Assembly: GCA_964546765.1 (NCBI GenBank)
Contig: CAZJKV010000018.1
Span: forward strand, 1-26,800
Length of the DNA: 26,800 bases
Direction: 5' to 3'
Source: JAITWN01 sp964546765
Lineage (GTDB): Bacteria > Pseudomonadota > Gammaproteobacteria > SZUA-140
The notes under the pieces were generated by a model, which searched no databases, was not told where the DNA came from, and was given only the letters and a program-made list of their open reading frames with translations. How positions within the stretch are numbered: position 1 is the stretch's first letter; every line of letters begins with the position of its first letter. The position numbers were made by a program, and so were the translations under genes. Shown one piece after another: positions 15,629 to 23,310 of this stretch.

Positions 15629-15869
15629 GGAGGCCGAGGGCCTCAGCTACCAGGTCTACCCTGGGGAACTCGGCAAGCGCATCTACGAAAACGTCTCGCA
15701 GGAGGCGTGGCGCATGTGGCTCGGCCACCAGACCATCCTGATCAACGAGAACCGGCTGTCGCCGATCGAGCCCCGTGCCCGCGAGTTCCTCGAAAAGGAA
15801 ATGGAGAAGTTTTTCTTCGGTGACGGCTCCGAACTCCCCGGCGAATTCGTACCGCCTGAAAAGAAGTAA
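15594..15869 (+). CDS. yggX: Probable Fe(2+)-trafficking protein YggX
   Basis: Small cytoplasmic protein linked to iron handling and protection of Fe-S clusters from oxidative damage. The 91-residue length and the sequence fit the family: MSRKVHCAKLGKEAEGL with the conserved Cys7, PGELGKRIYENVSQEAWRMWLGHQT, LINENRLSP, and FLEKEMEKFFFG. AGGAG lies 7 nt before the ATG. The gene begins 35 bases inside the mutY 3' end in another frame. MutY carries an Fe-S cluster, and mutY-yggX adjacency is conserved in gammaproteobacteria, so co-expression makes sense. The TAA directly abuts the stop of the convergent SUMF1 gene. Confidence 0.96.
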   Translation: MSRKVHCAKLGKEAEGLSYQVYPGELGKRIYENVSQEAWRMWLGHQTILINENRLSPIEPRAREFLEKEMEKFFFGDGSELPGEFVPPEKK

Positions 15870-16811
15870 TCAGCCGACATCCTTCGCGCAGCGGAAGCCG
15901 ACGTCGGTGCTGACCATCTCCGGTTCGGCATGGGCGCGGCGCGCGGCGCGGAAGAAGATGCTGAGCGCGTAGTGGCCAAGCCCGGCGCCACCGCCGCGCA
16001 CGACCTTGCGCTGCTGGCCGTAGGCCTCGTGCCAGTACTCCGCGCCGTCGTAGGGCAGGTACCAATCGGCGACCCACTCCGACACGTTCCCGGCCATATC
16101 ATGGACGCCGTAGGGCGAGACATCGCCGGGATACGAACCGACCGGCGCGAGTATCTCGTCGCCCTCCGCCTGGTCGCCTGAGTTCGCCTTGCCGTGGATC
16201 CATCCGTCGCCCCACGGATATTCCCTGCCGTCGGTTCCGCGCGCGGCCTTCTCCCATTCGGCTTCGGTCGGCAGCCGCTTGCCGCGCCACGTGCAATAGG
16301 CCTCTGCGTCGAACCAGCTCACCGCGGTGACCGGCAGGCGGTCGCGTTCGCGCTGGATCCGGATCATCTCGGCGATCAGCTCATCGCGGTCCATGACCGA
16401 GGGGTCGCGGGCAATATTGAAGTAGTCCACGGCGATCCAGCGCAGGTTGCTCACATGGGCGGCCTCCAGCTTGTCGTCGTCGACGTTATAGGCGTTCTGC
16501 ACCCACTCGGCCGGCTCCGGACGCCCGGTCTCCCTGACGAATGCCCGGAACTGCGCGTTCGTGACCTCAAAATCGTCGATGTAGTAGTCGTCCAGGCGGA
16601 CCCGGTGCTCCGGGTGCTCGTTCAGGAACAGCTCGATAGTGAACCCGTACTGCTCCCGAATCCCCTCATCATCGACGCGCTGGCTGCCCATGACGAATTC
16701 GCCGGCCGGGATCAGCGTCATGCCGGTGACCGGCGGCGCCCCGCGCTGTGCATCGCGACCGCACCCGGCCAGTGCCAGGAGCGCGACCAGGGCCGCGGTG
16801 ATGGCCGTCAT
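15870..16811 (-). CDS. SUMF1/FGE-sulfatase domain lipoprotein
   Basis: A 313-residue protein with a lipoprotein signal (MTAITAALVALLALAGCG, lipobox LAGC, Cys17). The SUMF1 (formylglycine-generating enzyme-like) domain covers about 35-312: MTLIPAGEFVMGS, FEVTNAQFRAFV, PVTAVSWFDAEAYCTWRGKRLPTEAEWEKAARG in segments, YPWGDG, GNVSEWVADWY and the C-terminal VGFRCAKD. The position where true formylglycine enzymes carry the catalytic cysteine pair reads GGGAGLGHYALSIFFRAARR, with no cysteine, so it is unlikely to oxidise sulfatases by the classical mechanism. Role unknown; possibly an envelope accessory protein. I start at the ATG at 16809-16811, because everything upstream runs into the tRNA-Phe region and has no conserved sequence. 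Confidence 0.88.
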   Translation of the reverse strand: MTAITAALVALLALAGCGRDAQRGAPPVTGMTLIPAGEFVMGSQRVDDEGIREQYGFTIELFLNEHPEHRVRLDDYYIDDFEVTNAQFRAFVRETGRPEPAEWVQNAYNVDDDKLEAAHVSNLRWIAVDYFNIARDPSVMDRDELIAEMIRIQRERDRLPVTAVSWFDAEAYCTWRGKRLPTEAEWEKAARGTDGREYPWGDGWIHGKANSGDQAEGDEILAPVGSYPGDVSPYGVHDMAGNVSEWVADWYLPYDGAEYWHEAYGQQRKVVRGGGAGLGHYALSIFFRAARRAHAEPEMVSTDVGFRCAKDVG

Positions 16812-16830
16812 CCGCCAAAATGCGACGGCG

Positions 16831-16848
16831 CGCGGGAGAAAACCCGCG
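16831..16848. repeat. Inverted repeat upstream of the SUMF1 lipoprotein gene
   Basis: CGCGGG and CCCGCG form a perfect 6-bp stem with a 6-base A-rich loop on the plus strand. It lies 20-37 bases before the minus-strand start codon, so in the mRNA leader it could form a hairpin near the ribosome site. No function is known. Confidence 0.35.
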
Positions 16849-16859
16849 GACAGAACGAC

Positions 16860-16889
16860 TTGACTCGATATGGCGGGGACGGGTTTAAT
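16860..16889 (+). promoter_or_regulatory. Promoter of tRNA-Phe
   Basis: TTGACT (16860-16865) and TTTAAT (16884-16889) are separated by 18 bp; both match the sigma-70 consensus at 5 of 6 positions. A GC-rich segment follows. Transcription would start near 16896, giving a leader of about 53 bases to be removed by RNase P. The element lies in the upstream region of the divergent SUMF1 gene. Confidence 0.55.
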
Positions 16890-16948
16890 ACGCGTTCGCC
16901 TGTTCGGGCCCCGCGGCGCGCTGTTTCGACGCCGCGAACCCGGCCCAC

Positions 16949-17024
16949 GGCCAGGTAGCTCAGTTGGTAGAGCAGGTGACTGAAAATCACCGTGTCGGCG
17001 GTTCGATTCCGTCCCTGGCCACCA
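16949..17024 (+). tRNA. tRNA-Phe (anticodon GAA)
   Basis: A 76-base cloverleaf with acceptor GGCCAGG/CCTGGCC, discriminator A and encoded CCA. The D arm contains AGCTCAGTTGGTAGAGC. The anticodon stem GGTGA/TCACC encloses CTGAAAA, giving GAA for phenylalanine. The T arm is GGCGG/CCGTC with one G-U pair around TTCGATT. Confidence 0.97.
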
Positions 17025-17143
17025 TCTCCCCCTGCCGTCCCGGCGACAAATCATTCGACAAGCACACCCGTTTTATGTAAATCTTTGACCGTAAATCGTT
17101 GAAGTTAATAATGGTAGCGAGGAAATCTCCGCACATTCTAATA

Positions 17144-17152
17144 TGTTATAAT
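17144..17152 (+). promoter_or_regulatory. Extended -10 promoter of the surface-protein operon
   Basis: TGT followed by TATAAT is a perfect extended -10 element in an AT-rich patch unlike the surrounding DNA. No clear -35 is seen, which is normal for this promoter class. Transcription would start near 17159, 66 bases before the ATG at 17225. Confidence 0.6.
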
Positions 17153-17224
17153 CGGAGCTTGCCACTATCATCACGGCCGCAATCCCGGGCAATCCGGGTT
17201 GTGACATCCCCACCGGGCGGGTCG

Positions 17225-20200
17225 ATGCAAACCAACAACAGCTCGATACGAACGCGCATAGGCGCCATACTGTTGTTCCTGGGGCTGTTCGTTTTACCCC
17301 TGCCGTCTTTTGCGTTCGTCTATATCGTCAATGACACAGCCGACGTCGTCGATGCCGATGTCAGCGACGGCGTCTGCGACACCGGGACCGGCGCCTGCAC
17401 GCTGCGCGCCGCGATCCAGCAGGCGAATGCATGGCCCGGCAACCACACCATCATCCTTGGCGCCGGGACCTACACCCTCGGCATCGCCGGCCGCGGTAAC
17501 GACAACGCGGCGACCGGCGACCTCGACATCACCGGCAACCTGACGATCCGCGGCGCCGGTGCTGCCAGCACCATCATCAACGCGAACGGGCTCGACCGCG
17601 TATTCGACGTCCGTCCCGATGCGAGCGCCGAGATCACCGGCGTCACGATCACCGGCGGTCATGTCAATGATCCGGGCGGCGGCGTCCGGAGTCAGGGTGT
17701 GCTGGTCATGCGCGACAGTATCGTCACCGCCAATCACAGCGAACCGCTCGGCGGCGCGGCCGGCGGCGGTATCTATCACTTCTCGATCGAGGGAAGCGCG
17801 GTGACGATGCTGCTCGAGCGCGTCATCGTCAGCAATAACAGCGCGGACAACCGCAATCATCCCGGCCCGCAGACGCCCTTCCCGTCCAACGGCGGCGGCA
17901 TCTCGATCCAAGGCGGCGTGGTCCAGATCAACAACAGCGTCATCTCCGGCAACGAGGCCATCTCGAACCTGGTCCCGAACGCGGCGGACGGCGGTGGTAT
18001 GCATATCAGCGGCGCCACCGTCACGGTCAGGGATACCACGATCAGCGGCAATCTCGCCAACATGCACGGCGGTGGTATCTGGAACTTCAGCAGCGGCGGC
18101 TTCGTCGACGCCGCAAGCGGCGAACTGACGGTCATCAACAGCACCATCAGCGGGAATACGTCGTACCAGGGCGGCGGCATCTACCATGACGCCGCAGCGG
18201 GCAGCGCGACCAACCCGCAACGGGTACTCAGGGTCAGCAATAGCACGATCAGCGGGAACATCACGACGGCGCCGGGCGGCGCCCTGCAGCCCCCGACCGC
18301 GGGTGGCGGCCTGTACCTGAGAAAGCCCGCCATCCTGCAGAGCGTCACGATCACCGGAAACTCCGCGGGCGCGGGCGCCGGCATCTTCCTCAACGACGTG
18401 TCGGGCGCCGACGGCCGGGCCGACCTCGAGCACAACATCATCACCAACTCGTGCTCGCCGGAGGCCTCGCCGAGGTTCACCTCGCTCGGATACAACCTCG
18501 AGGCCGCGGCCACCTGTAATCTCAATTCGGCGGGTGACCTCACGAGCACCCCGGCCCAGCTCGGCAACCTGCTGGCGGGACAGGGCGGGCCGACCGCGGT
18601 CCATGTGCCGAATCCGGGCAGCCTCGCGATCGATTCCGGCAACGACGCCACCTGTCCCGAGACCGACCAGCGCAGCTTCCCGCGCCCGGCCGACGGCGAC
18701 GGGAACACGACCCCGCAATGCGATATCGGCGCGGTTGAGGTCACACCGCCCGGCGTCAACGTCGCCGATCTCGCGATCACGATCATCGACGCGCCGGATC
18801 CGGCCGCGGTTGGCACGCCGGTGTCCTGGACGGTCACGGTCACGAACCAGGGCCCGAGCGCAGCGAGCAACGTCAGCCTCGCATTCGCGATCGCGGGCGG
18901 CGTCAACAACCTGCTCGCGCCGGACTGCACGCCGAACGCGGCCTCTGCCGACTGCAATATCGGTGCGCTTGCGGCAGGCGCCAGCATCGTCAGGACGATC
19001 ACGGCCAGCCCGACCGCCAACGGCACGCTGACCTCGACCGCGACGGCTACCGCGACCGAGGTCGATCCGAACCCGATCAACAACACCGACATCACCGAGT
19101 CAACCGAGGTCTACACGCCAACCAACGTCAGGATCACGACCAGCGCCACGACCACCGGCATCGTCGTCCCGGCCGGCGGCGGTGCGGACGGTACCGGCAC
19201 GATCAACAACGGCGACACGATCATCGCCGGCCAGCCGTTCACCTATCGCCTGACCATCGACAACCAGCCCGCAGCCGCGCGCAACGTCATCGTCACAGAT
19301 ACGATCCCGCTGGGCCTCACGGTCAGCGCACGCGAACCGTCCGCTGGCAGCTGCGCGCAGACGGGCCGGGTCGTCACCTGCGAGCTCGGCGACCTGCCCG
19401 CCGGCGACGGCGTCGCGACGGTCGACCTCACGGTGACGGCGAGCCAGCGCGGGCCGATCTCGAACCTCGCGACCGTCACCTTCGACGGCGCCCTCCCGAC
19501 ACCGGAGCCGGCCGCGGGCTTTCAGCTCGCGCACGTCTTCGACATCAACGTCGACACCCGCGCCGACCTCCAGTTGTCGATGACCGGCTCCTCGAGCACG
19601 GTGCTGATCGACGCCGACCTCGGCTACAGCACGATCATCAGGAACAACGGTCCTTCTCTCGCGACCGACCTGCAACTCATCTTCGCACTCGACGACACGC
19701 TCGAATACACCGCCACCTCAGCCGGGACCTGGGCCTGCGCACACGACGCAGGCACGGTGACCTGCACCCGCGCGAGCCTCGCGGCCGGCACGCAGTCGAC
19801 CGTGACCGTCTTCACGTCGCCGACCGCGGCTGGACAGGTCACGAGCAGCGCGACGGTGTCGAGTGGCGACACCGACCCGAATCCCGCCGACAACACCGCC
19901 CAGGTCACGACGACGGTCCAGTCGGGCGTCGTGACCGGCCCGGATCTGCGTGTCACGCTCAGCGACAACCCGGACCCGGTCGTCGTCGGCAACAACGTCA
20001 GGTATACCGCGCTGGTCGAGAACATCGGCAACGACCACGCCGAGAACGTGACCCTGACCTTCTCGATGCCGGCCGGCACGGTCTTCGTGTCCGCGAGTTC
20101 CGGCTGTGATCCGAACGGCGACTTCGTCCTGTGCGACATGGGGCTGATTAATTCATCGACCTCCGCGAGCGTCGATATCGTCGTGCGCGCGGAGCAGCTC

Positions 20201-20629
20201 GGCGAGATCGAGGCGGAGGCGACCGCGCTCGCCGGCGACAGCGAGGATACCGATCTCAGCAACAATACCGACAGCGAGACCACGACCGTCACCGAGGCCC
20301 CCGGCCCCGGCCCGAGCAGCGGCGGCGGCTGCTTCATCGCGACCGCAGCCTGGGGCAGCTATCTTGACCCGCAGGTAGCGGTGCTGCGCACCTTCCGTGA
20401 CGACTACCTGCTGACCAACGCGCCGGGCCGCGCCTTCGTCGCGTGGTACTATCGCGTCTCACCCCCGATCGCCGACGTCATCGCCGGCAATGAGGCCTTG
20501 CGCACCGTAACCCGCTGGGCGCTGACGCCGGTGGTCTACGCGGTGCAGTATCCCGCGCCCGCGGCGCTGCTGGCCGGTCTGCTGCTGTTCGGCGGCCTCA
20601 CCCGCGCAAGGACCGCCGTCCACGGCTGA
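17225..20629 (+). CDS. Large exported CSLREA/beta-helix/DUF11 protein with CFI-box C-terminus
   Basis: A 1,134-residue protein with a Sec signal peptide (about 1-30, ending LPLPSFA). A CSLREA-like segment follows (VNDTAD..., CTLRAAIQQANAW, 35-70). Residues about 75-505 form a parallel beta-helix with many short turns of the type NSTISGN and GGGIY/GGGIS, closing with CDIGAVEV. Four DUF11-type beta-sandwich repeats begin near 515, 634, 781 and 907 (for example DLAITIIDAPDPAAVG, DLRVTLSDNPDPVVVG). The C-terminal region has the CFI-box motif GGGCFIATAAWGS (near 1033), then about 60 residues, a hydrophobic helix (AALLAGLLLFGGL) and a basic end (TRARTAVHG), resembling a sorting signal. It is probably an envelope-anchored surface protein. 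A longer ATG at 17099 is rejected because the promoter lies after it. Confidence 0.9.
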   Translation: MQTNNSSIRTRIGAILLFLGLFVLPLPSFAFVYIVNDTADVVDADVSDGVCDTGTGACTLRAAIQQANAWPGNHTIILGAGTYTLGIAGRGNDNAATGDLDITGNLTIRGAGAASTIINANGLDRVFDVRPDASAEITGVTITGGHVNDPGGGVRSQGVLVMRDSIVTANHSEPLGGAAGGGIYHFSIEGSAVTMLLERVIVSNNSADNRNHPGPQTPFPSNGGGISIQGGVVQINNSVISGNEAISNLVPNAADGGGMHISGATVTVRDTTISGNLANMHGGGIWNFSSGGFVDAASGELTVINSTISGNTSYQGGGIYHDAAAGSATNPQRVLRVSNSTISGNITTAPGGALQPPTAGGGLYLRKPAILQSVTITGNSAGAGAGIFLNDVSGADGRADLEHNIITNSCSPEASPRFTSLGYNLEAAATCNLNSAGDLTSTPAQLGNLLAGQGGPTAVHVPNPGSLAIDSGNDATCPETDQRSFPRPADGDGNTTPQCDIGAVEVTPPGVNVADLAITIIDAPDPAAVGTPVSWTVTVTNQGPSAASNVSLAFAIAGGVNNLLAPDCTPNAASADCNIGALAAGASIVRTITASPTANGTLTSTATATATEVDPNPINNTDITESTEVYTPTNVRITTSATTTGIVVPAGGGADGTGTINNGDTIIAGQPFTYRLTIDNQPAAARNVIVTDTIPLGLTVSAREPSAGSCAQTGRVVTCELGDLPAGDGVATVDLTVTASQRGPISNLATVTFDGALPTPEPAAGFQLAHVFDINVDTRADLQLSMTGSSSTVLIDADLGYSTIIRNNGPSLATDLQLIFALDDTLEYTATSAGTWACAHDAGTVTCTRASLAAGTQSTVTVFTSPTAAGQVTSSATVSSGDTDPNPADNTAQVTTTVQSGVVTGPDLRVTLSDNPDPVVVGNNVRYTALVENIGNDHAENVTLTFSMPAGTVFVSASSGCDPNGDFVLCDMGLINSSTSASVDIVVRAEQLGEIEAEATALAGDSEDTDLSNNTDSETTTVTEAPGPGPSSGGGCFIATAAWGSYLDPQVAVLRTFRDDYLLTNAPGRAFVAWYYRVSPPIADVIAGNEALRTVTRWALTPVVYAVQYPAPAALLAGLLLFGGLTRARTAVHG

Positions 20630-20631
20630 CC

Positions 20632-21237
20632 ATGGCCGGGACGACGGCGGACTGGGACTCCCGCTACGCCGCCTCACAGAACCTGTTCGGCGACTCCCCG
20701 AGCACGCTTCTGCTCGAACACCGCTCACTGCTGCGCCCAGGCATGGAGGCCCTCGCGATCGGCGACGGCGAGGGACGCAATGGCGTCTGGCTCGCGGAAC
20801 AGGGGATGCACGTCCTGTCGGTCGACCTCTCCCCCCACGCCCTTGCGCGCGCCGAGGCCCGCGCCGAGGCCCGTGGGACGGAGATCGCGACGCTGTGCGT
20901 CGACGTCCTCGAATGGGCCTGGCCGGTCGCCACGTTCGACCTCGTCGCCTGCATCTTTGTCCATTTCCCACCCGCCCGGCGGCCGTTCATCCACCGGGCG
21001 ATGATCGATGCGCTGAAGCCCGGCGGCCTGCTGATGCTCGAGGCCTTTCATCGCGACCAGGTCGCGCTCGGCACCGGCGGCCCGTCCGATCCGGCGTTGC
21101 TGTATACCCTGCATGAACTCGAGGCCGCGTTCGCCGGCTGCCTGATCCTCGACCTCGAACAGACGGAGTCCGACGTCGTCCTGGACGGCAAGTGCCAGGG
21201 CACGGGCTCGGTCGTGCACCTGATCGCCCGCAAGTGA
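20632..21237 (+). CDS. Class I SAM-dependent methyltransferase
   Basis: A 201-residue cytoplasmic enzyme. The N-terminus WDSRYAASQNLFGDSPS is typical of TehB-like methyltransferases. Motif I is ALAIGDGEGRNGVWLAEQG (about 40-58), followed by VLSVDLSP with the acidic residue that would bind the SAM ribose, then DLVACIFVHFPP and LKPGGLLMLEAF. The substrate cannot be told: the family includes small-molecule and metalloid methyltransferases. The ATG lies 2 bp after the stop of the large surface protein, and there is no strong Shine-Dalgarno site, so translation is probably coupled. The following lipoprotein gene is 40 bp away, placing it in the middle of an envelope operon. Confidence 0.9.
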   Translation: MAGTTADWDSRYAASQNLFGDSPSTLLLEHRSLLRPGMEALAIGDGEGRNGVWLAEQGMHVLSVDLSPHALARAEARAEARGTEIATLCVDVLEWAWPVATFDLVACIFVHFPPARRPFIHRAMIDALKPGGLLMLEAFHRDQVALGTGGPSDPALLYTLHELEAAFAGCLILDLEQTESDVVLDGKCQGTGSVVHLIARK

Positions 21238-21277
21238 CGCATCGCCGCACGCGCCTTGACAGCGACCGGAGCAGAAG

Positions 21278-23242
21278 ATGAAAATCCCTGATAAATCCGA
21301 TAACAACGAAACCCGGCAGGATACGCGACAGCGCATGCCCATCTCATACAAGACCCTGCCGATCATCGCAGCACTCGTCGCCCTGGCGCTGCTCGCCGGT
21401 TGCTCCGGACTCGACGGTGAGCCCGGGCGCTTCACGGTAGGCGGCTCGGTCACCGGGCTCGACGGCGACGCCACCGTCGTATTGCAGAACAACGGGATCG
21501 ACGAACTCGCCATCGAAAACGACGGCGAGTTCACGTTCGTCACCACACTCACCCACAGGGATCCCTTCGAAGTCACGGTGAAGAACCAGCCGGCGGGCCG
21601 GGACTGCGTCATCGGCAACGGCGCAGGCCGCATGCCCAGCGGCAACGTCACCAATGTCGCGATCGACTGTTTCCCCGAACTCGTGCTGCAGGCGACGCCG
21701 GGCGGAGGGCGGATCCTGCTCAGCTGGAACGCCGATGATTTCCCCGGGACGAAGTTCGACCTGTGCCAGGCGGAGGCGCCGATCGACGGCGGCGTCGCGA
21801 ACTGCGCAGCGCATGACGGCGGCACGCTGGCACCGGACGCGGAAAGCCCGTTCCAAACCGATGCGCTGGATTCCGGCACGGCCTACTGGTTCCTGCTCGA
21901 GGCCGCGCACCCGGGCGGACAGCGCACCCTGTCGGTGATGCAGGTCCGTTCGATCCCGACCGGGATCGACGCGCCGTTCGCCGAACTGAACGACACCGGC
22001 GTCGACTGGTGCGCCGACGAGGACACCAATATCAATCGCACCGGCACGGCGAACGCGAAGCTCACCGGCTGCGCCCAGGCCGTGCCGACCCACCCCGGCC
22101 AGGACGCCTTTCAGGGCCGCGACGCCGCCGCAAACGCCGGGACCCTGGTCAAGACCGGCGACGGCCCCTCCGGCTTCGACTTCACGCGCATCTGCAACAG
22201 CGGCCAGCCGGCAGGCGTCGGCGCCTGCCCCGCGACCCCGTTCCTCGGGCTGAACCCGAACGACTGGGGCTGCTCGCGCGACAACGTCACCGGCCTGATC
22301 TGGGAGATCAAGGTCGGAAACGTCAATCACCTGCGCTCGCTGAGCCACAGCTACAGCTGGTTCGATCCCGGTCAGGCCGCCGGCGCGAACCAGGGCGTCC
22401 AGGACGGCGGGTTGTGCGCCGCGATCGACGGCAGTTGCAATCTGCCTGCGTTCAACTCGGATACCTACGCGTTCATCGAAGCGGTCAACGCCGCGGGGAT
22501 GTGCGGCGCGAGCGACTGGCGCCTGGCGACGATCGACGAACTACACTCGATCGCCCATCGGGGCGCGCTGAATCCGGCGCTCCCGCTCGGCGCGTTGCCG
22601 AATTTCGACACCACGAATCCCGTCTACTGGTCGGGCACGACCGTCGCCGGCTTTTCGGGCAAGGCCTGGACGATGAACTTTAACAGCGCCGACGACGGCT
22701 GGAACGACAAGTTCACGGCCTACCGCGCACGGCTGGTGCGCGGCGGACCGGCGATTCCGCCGGCAGATGCTGCCGATATCGCCGACAACGCGAGCGCCTG
22801 TGACACGGGACTCGCCGAGACCGCGCCGTCCGGCGACTTCACCGCGATTGGCGACGGCAGTATCGTGCGCCATGTCCCGACCGGGCTCGAATGGCAGCGC
22901 TGCGCGCGCGGCCAGGAATGGAACGGCAGCGAATGTACCGGCGCGGCGGACATCTTCACCTGGCGGGAGGCGCTGATCGACGCCGGCGACCAGGACGGCT
23001 GGCGCCTGCCGAACGCCAAGGAACTGGGCAGCCTCGTCGAGCGCTGCGCCGATGCACCGGCGATCAACCAGCAGGTCTTTCCGAACGCACCCGGCGCTGC
23101 CTTCTTCAGCGCCACACCAGCCGCAGTGGACCCTGAGACTGCCTGGGTCGTGCACTACCTGAGTGGTAACGACAATCCCGTCGGCAAGCATCTCGTCGCT
23201 CACGTCCGCCTGGTACGCGACGGCGGCCCGCCTCCACCCTGA
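21278..23242 (+). CDS. Lipoprotein with two Lcl_C (DUF1566) domains
   Basis: A 654-residue predicted lipoprotein; lipobox LAGC with Cys42 followed by Ser, which favours outer-membrane sorting. A small beta-domain (about 50-133, FTVGGSVTGLDGDATVVLQNNG) and a fibronectin III-like domain (about 134-230, ILLSWNADDFPGTKFDL, GTAYWFLLEAAH) precede two Lcl_C domains. The first (about 339-487) has GLIWEIKV, DWRLATIDELHSI and NPVYWSGTT. The second (about 530-650) has GLEWQRC, TWREAL, GWRLPNAKELGSLVE and HVRLVRDGG. The start at 21278 has GGAG 8 nt upstream but gives a long n-region; the ATG at 21335 (MPISYK) would give a more usual signal. The function of Lcl_C proteins is poorly known; the context suggests a surface role. 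Confidence 0.9.
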   Translation: MKIPDKSDNNETRQDTRQRMPISYKTLPIIAALVALALLAGCSGLDGEPGRFTVGGSVTGLDGDATVVLQNNGIDELAIENDGEFTFVTTLTHRDPFEVTVKNQPAGRDCVIGNGAGRMPSGNVTNVAIDCFPELVLQATPGGGRILLSWNADDFPGTKFDLCQAEAPIDGGVANCAAHDGGTLAPDAESPFQTDALDSGTAYWFLLEAAHPGGQRTLSVMQVRSIPTGIDAPFAELNDTGVDWCADEDTNINRTGTANAKLTGCAQAVPTHPGQDAFQGRDAAANAGTLVKTGDGPSGFDFTRICNSGQPAGVGACPATPFLGLNPNDWGCSRDNVTGLIWEIKVGNVNHLRSLSHSYSWFDPGQAAGANQGVQDGGLCAAIDGSCNLPAFNSDTYAFIEAVNAAGMCGASDWRLATIDELHSIAHRGALNPALPLGALPNFDTTNPVYWSGTTVAGFSGKAWTMNFNSADDGWNDKFTAYRARLVRGGPAIPPADAADIADNASACDTGLAETAPSGDFTAIGDGSIVRHVPTGLEWQRCARGQEWNGSECTGAADIFTWREALIDAGDQDGWRLPNAKELGSLVERCADAPAINQQVFPNAPGAAFFSATPAAVDPETAWVVHYLSGNDNPVGKHLVAHVRLVRDGGPPPP

Positions 23243-23253
23243 CGAGTTCATCA

Positions 23254-23274
23254 AAGCGTCACATAGTGGCGCTT
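23254..23274. repeat. Near-perfect hairpin between the lipoprotein and pyruvate-kinase-like genes
   Basis: AAGCGTCAC and GTGGCGCTT form a 9-bp stem (one G-T pair) around ATA, only 12 bases after the lipoprotein stop. There is no run of T after it, so it is not a textbook intrinsic terminator. TACAAT at 23274-23279 overlaps its right end and could be a -10 for the next gene, which would make the palindrome a candidate operator. Confidence 0.45.
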
Positions 23275-23310
23275 ACAATCTCATGACCGATATCCCGGTC
23301 ATGGATCCCG

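Noticed and set aside
16812..17054. N-terminal extension of the SUMF1 protein through the tRNA-Phe antisense (GTESNRRHGDFQSPALPTELPG-like)
   Set aside because: Antisense tRNA translation; the lipoprotein signal starts cleanly at 16811.
17099..17224. Longer start of the large surface protein
   Set aside because: The extended -10 promoter lies inside this stretch, and the signal peptide begins well at 17225.
17700..18400. Possible CRISPR or tandem DNA repeats
   Set aside because: Recurring GGCGGCGGCATC-like and ATCAGCGGCAAT-like bits code for beta-helix turns; spacing is irregular and in frame.
17294..18718. 474-codon minus-strand frame opposite the beta-helix region
   Set aside because: Repetitive Arg/Ala/Asp composition typical of antisense of GC-rich repeats; no conserved motif.
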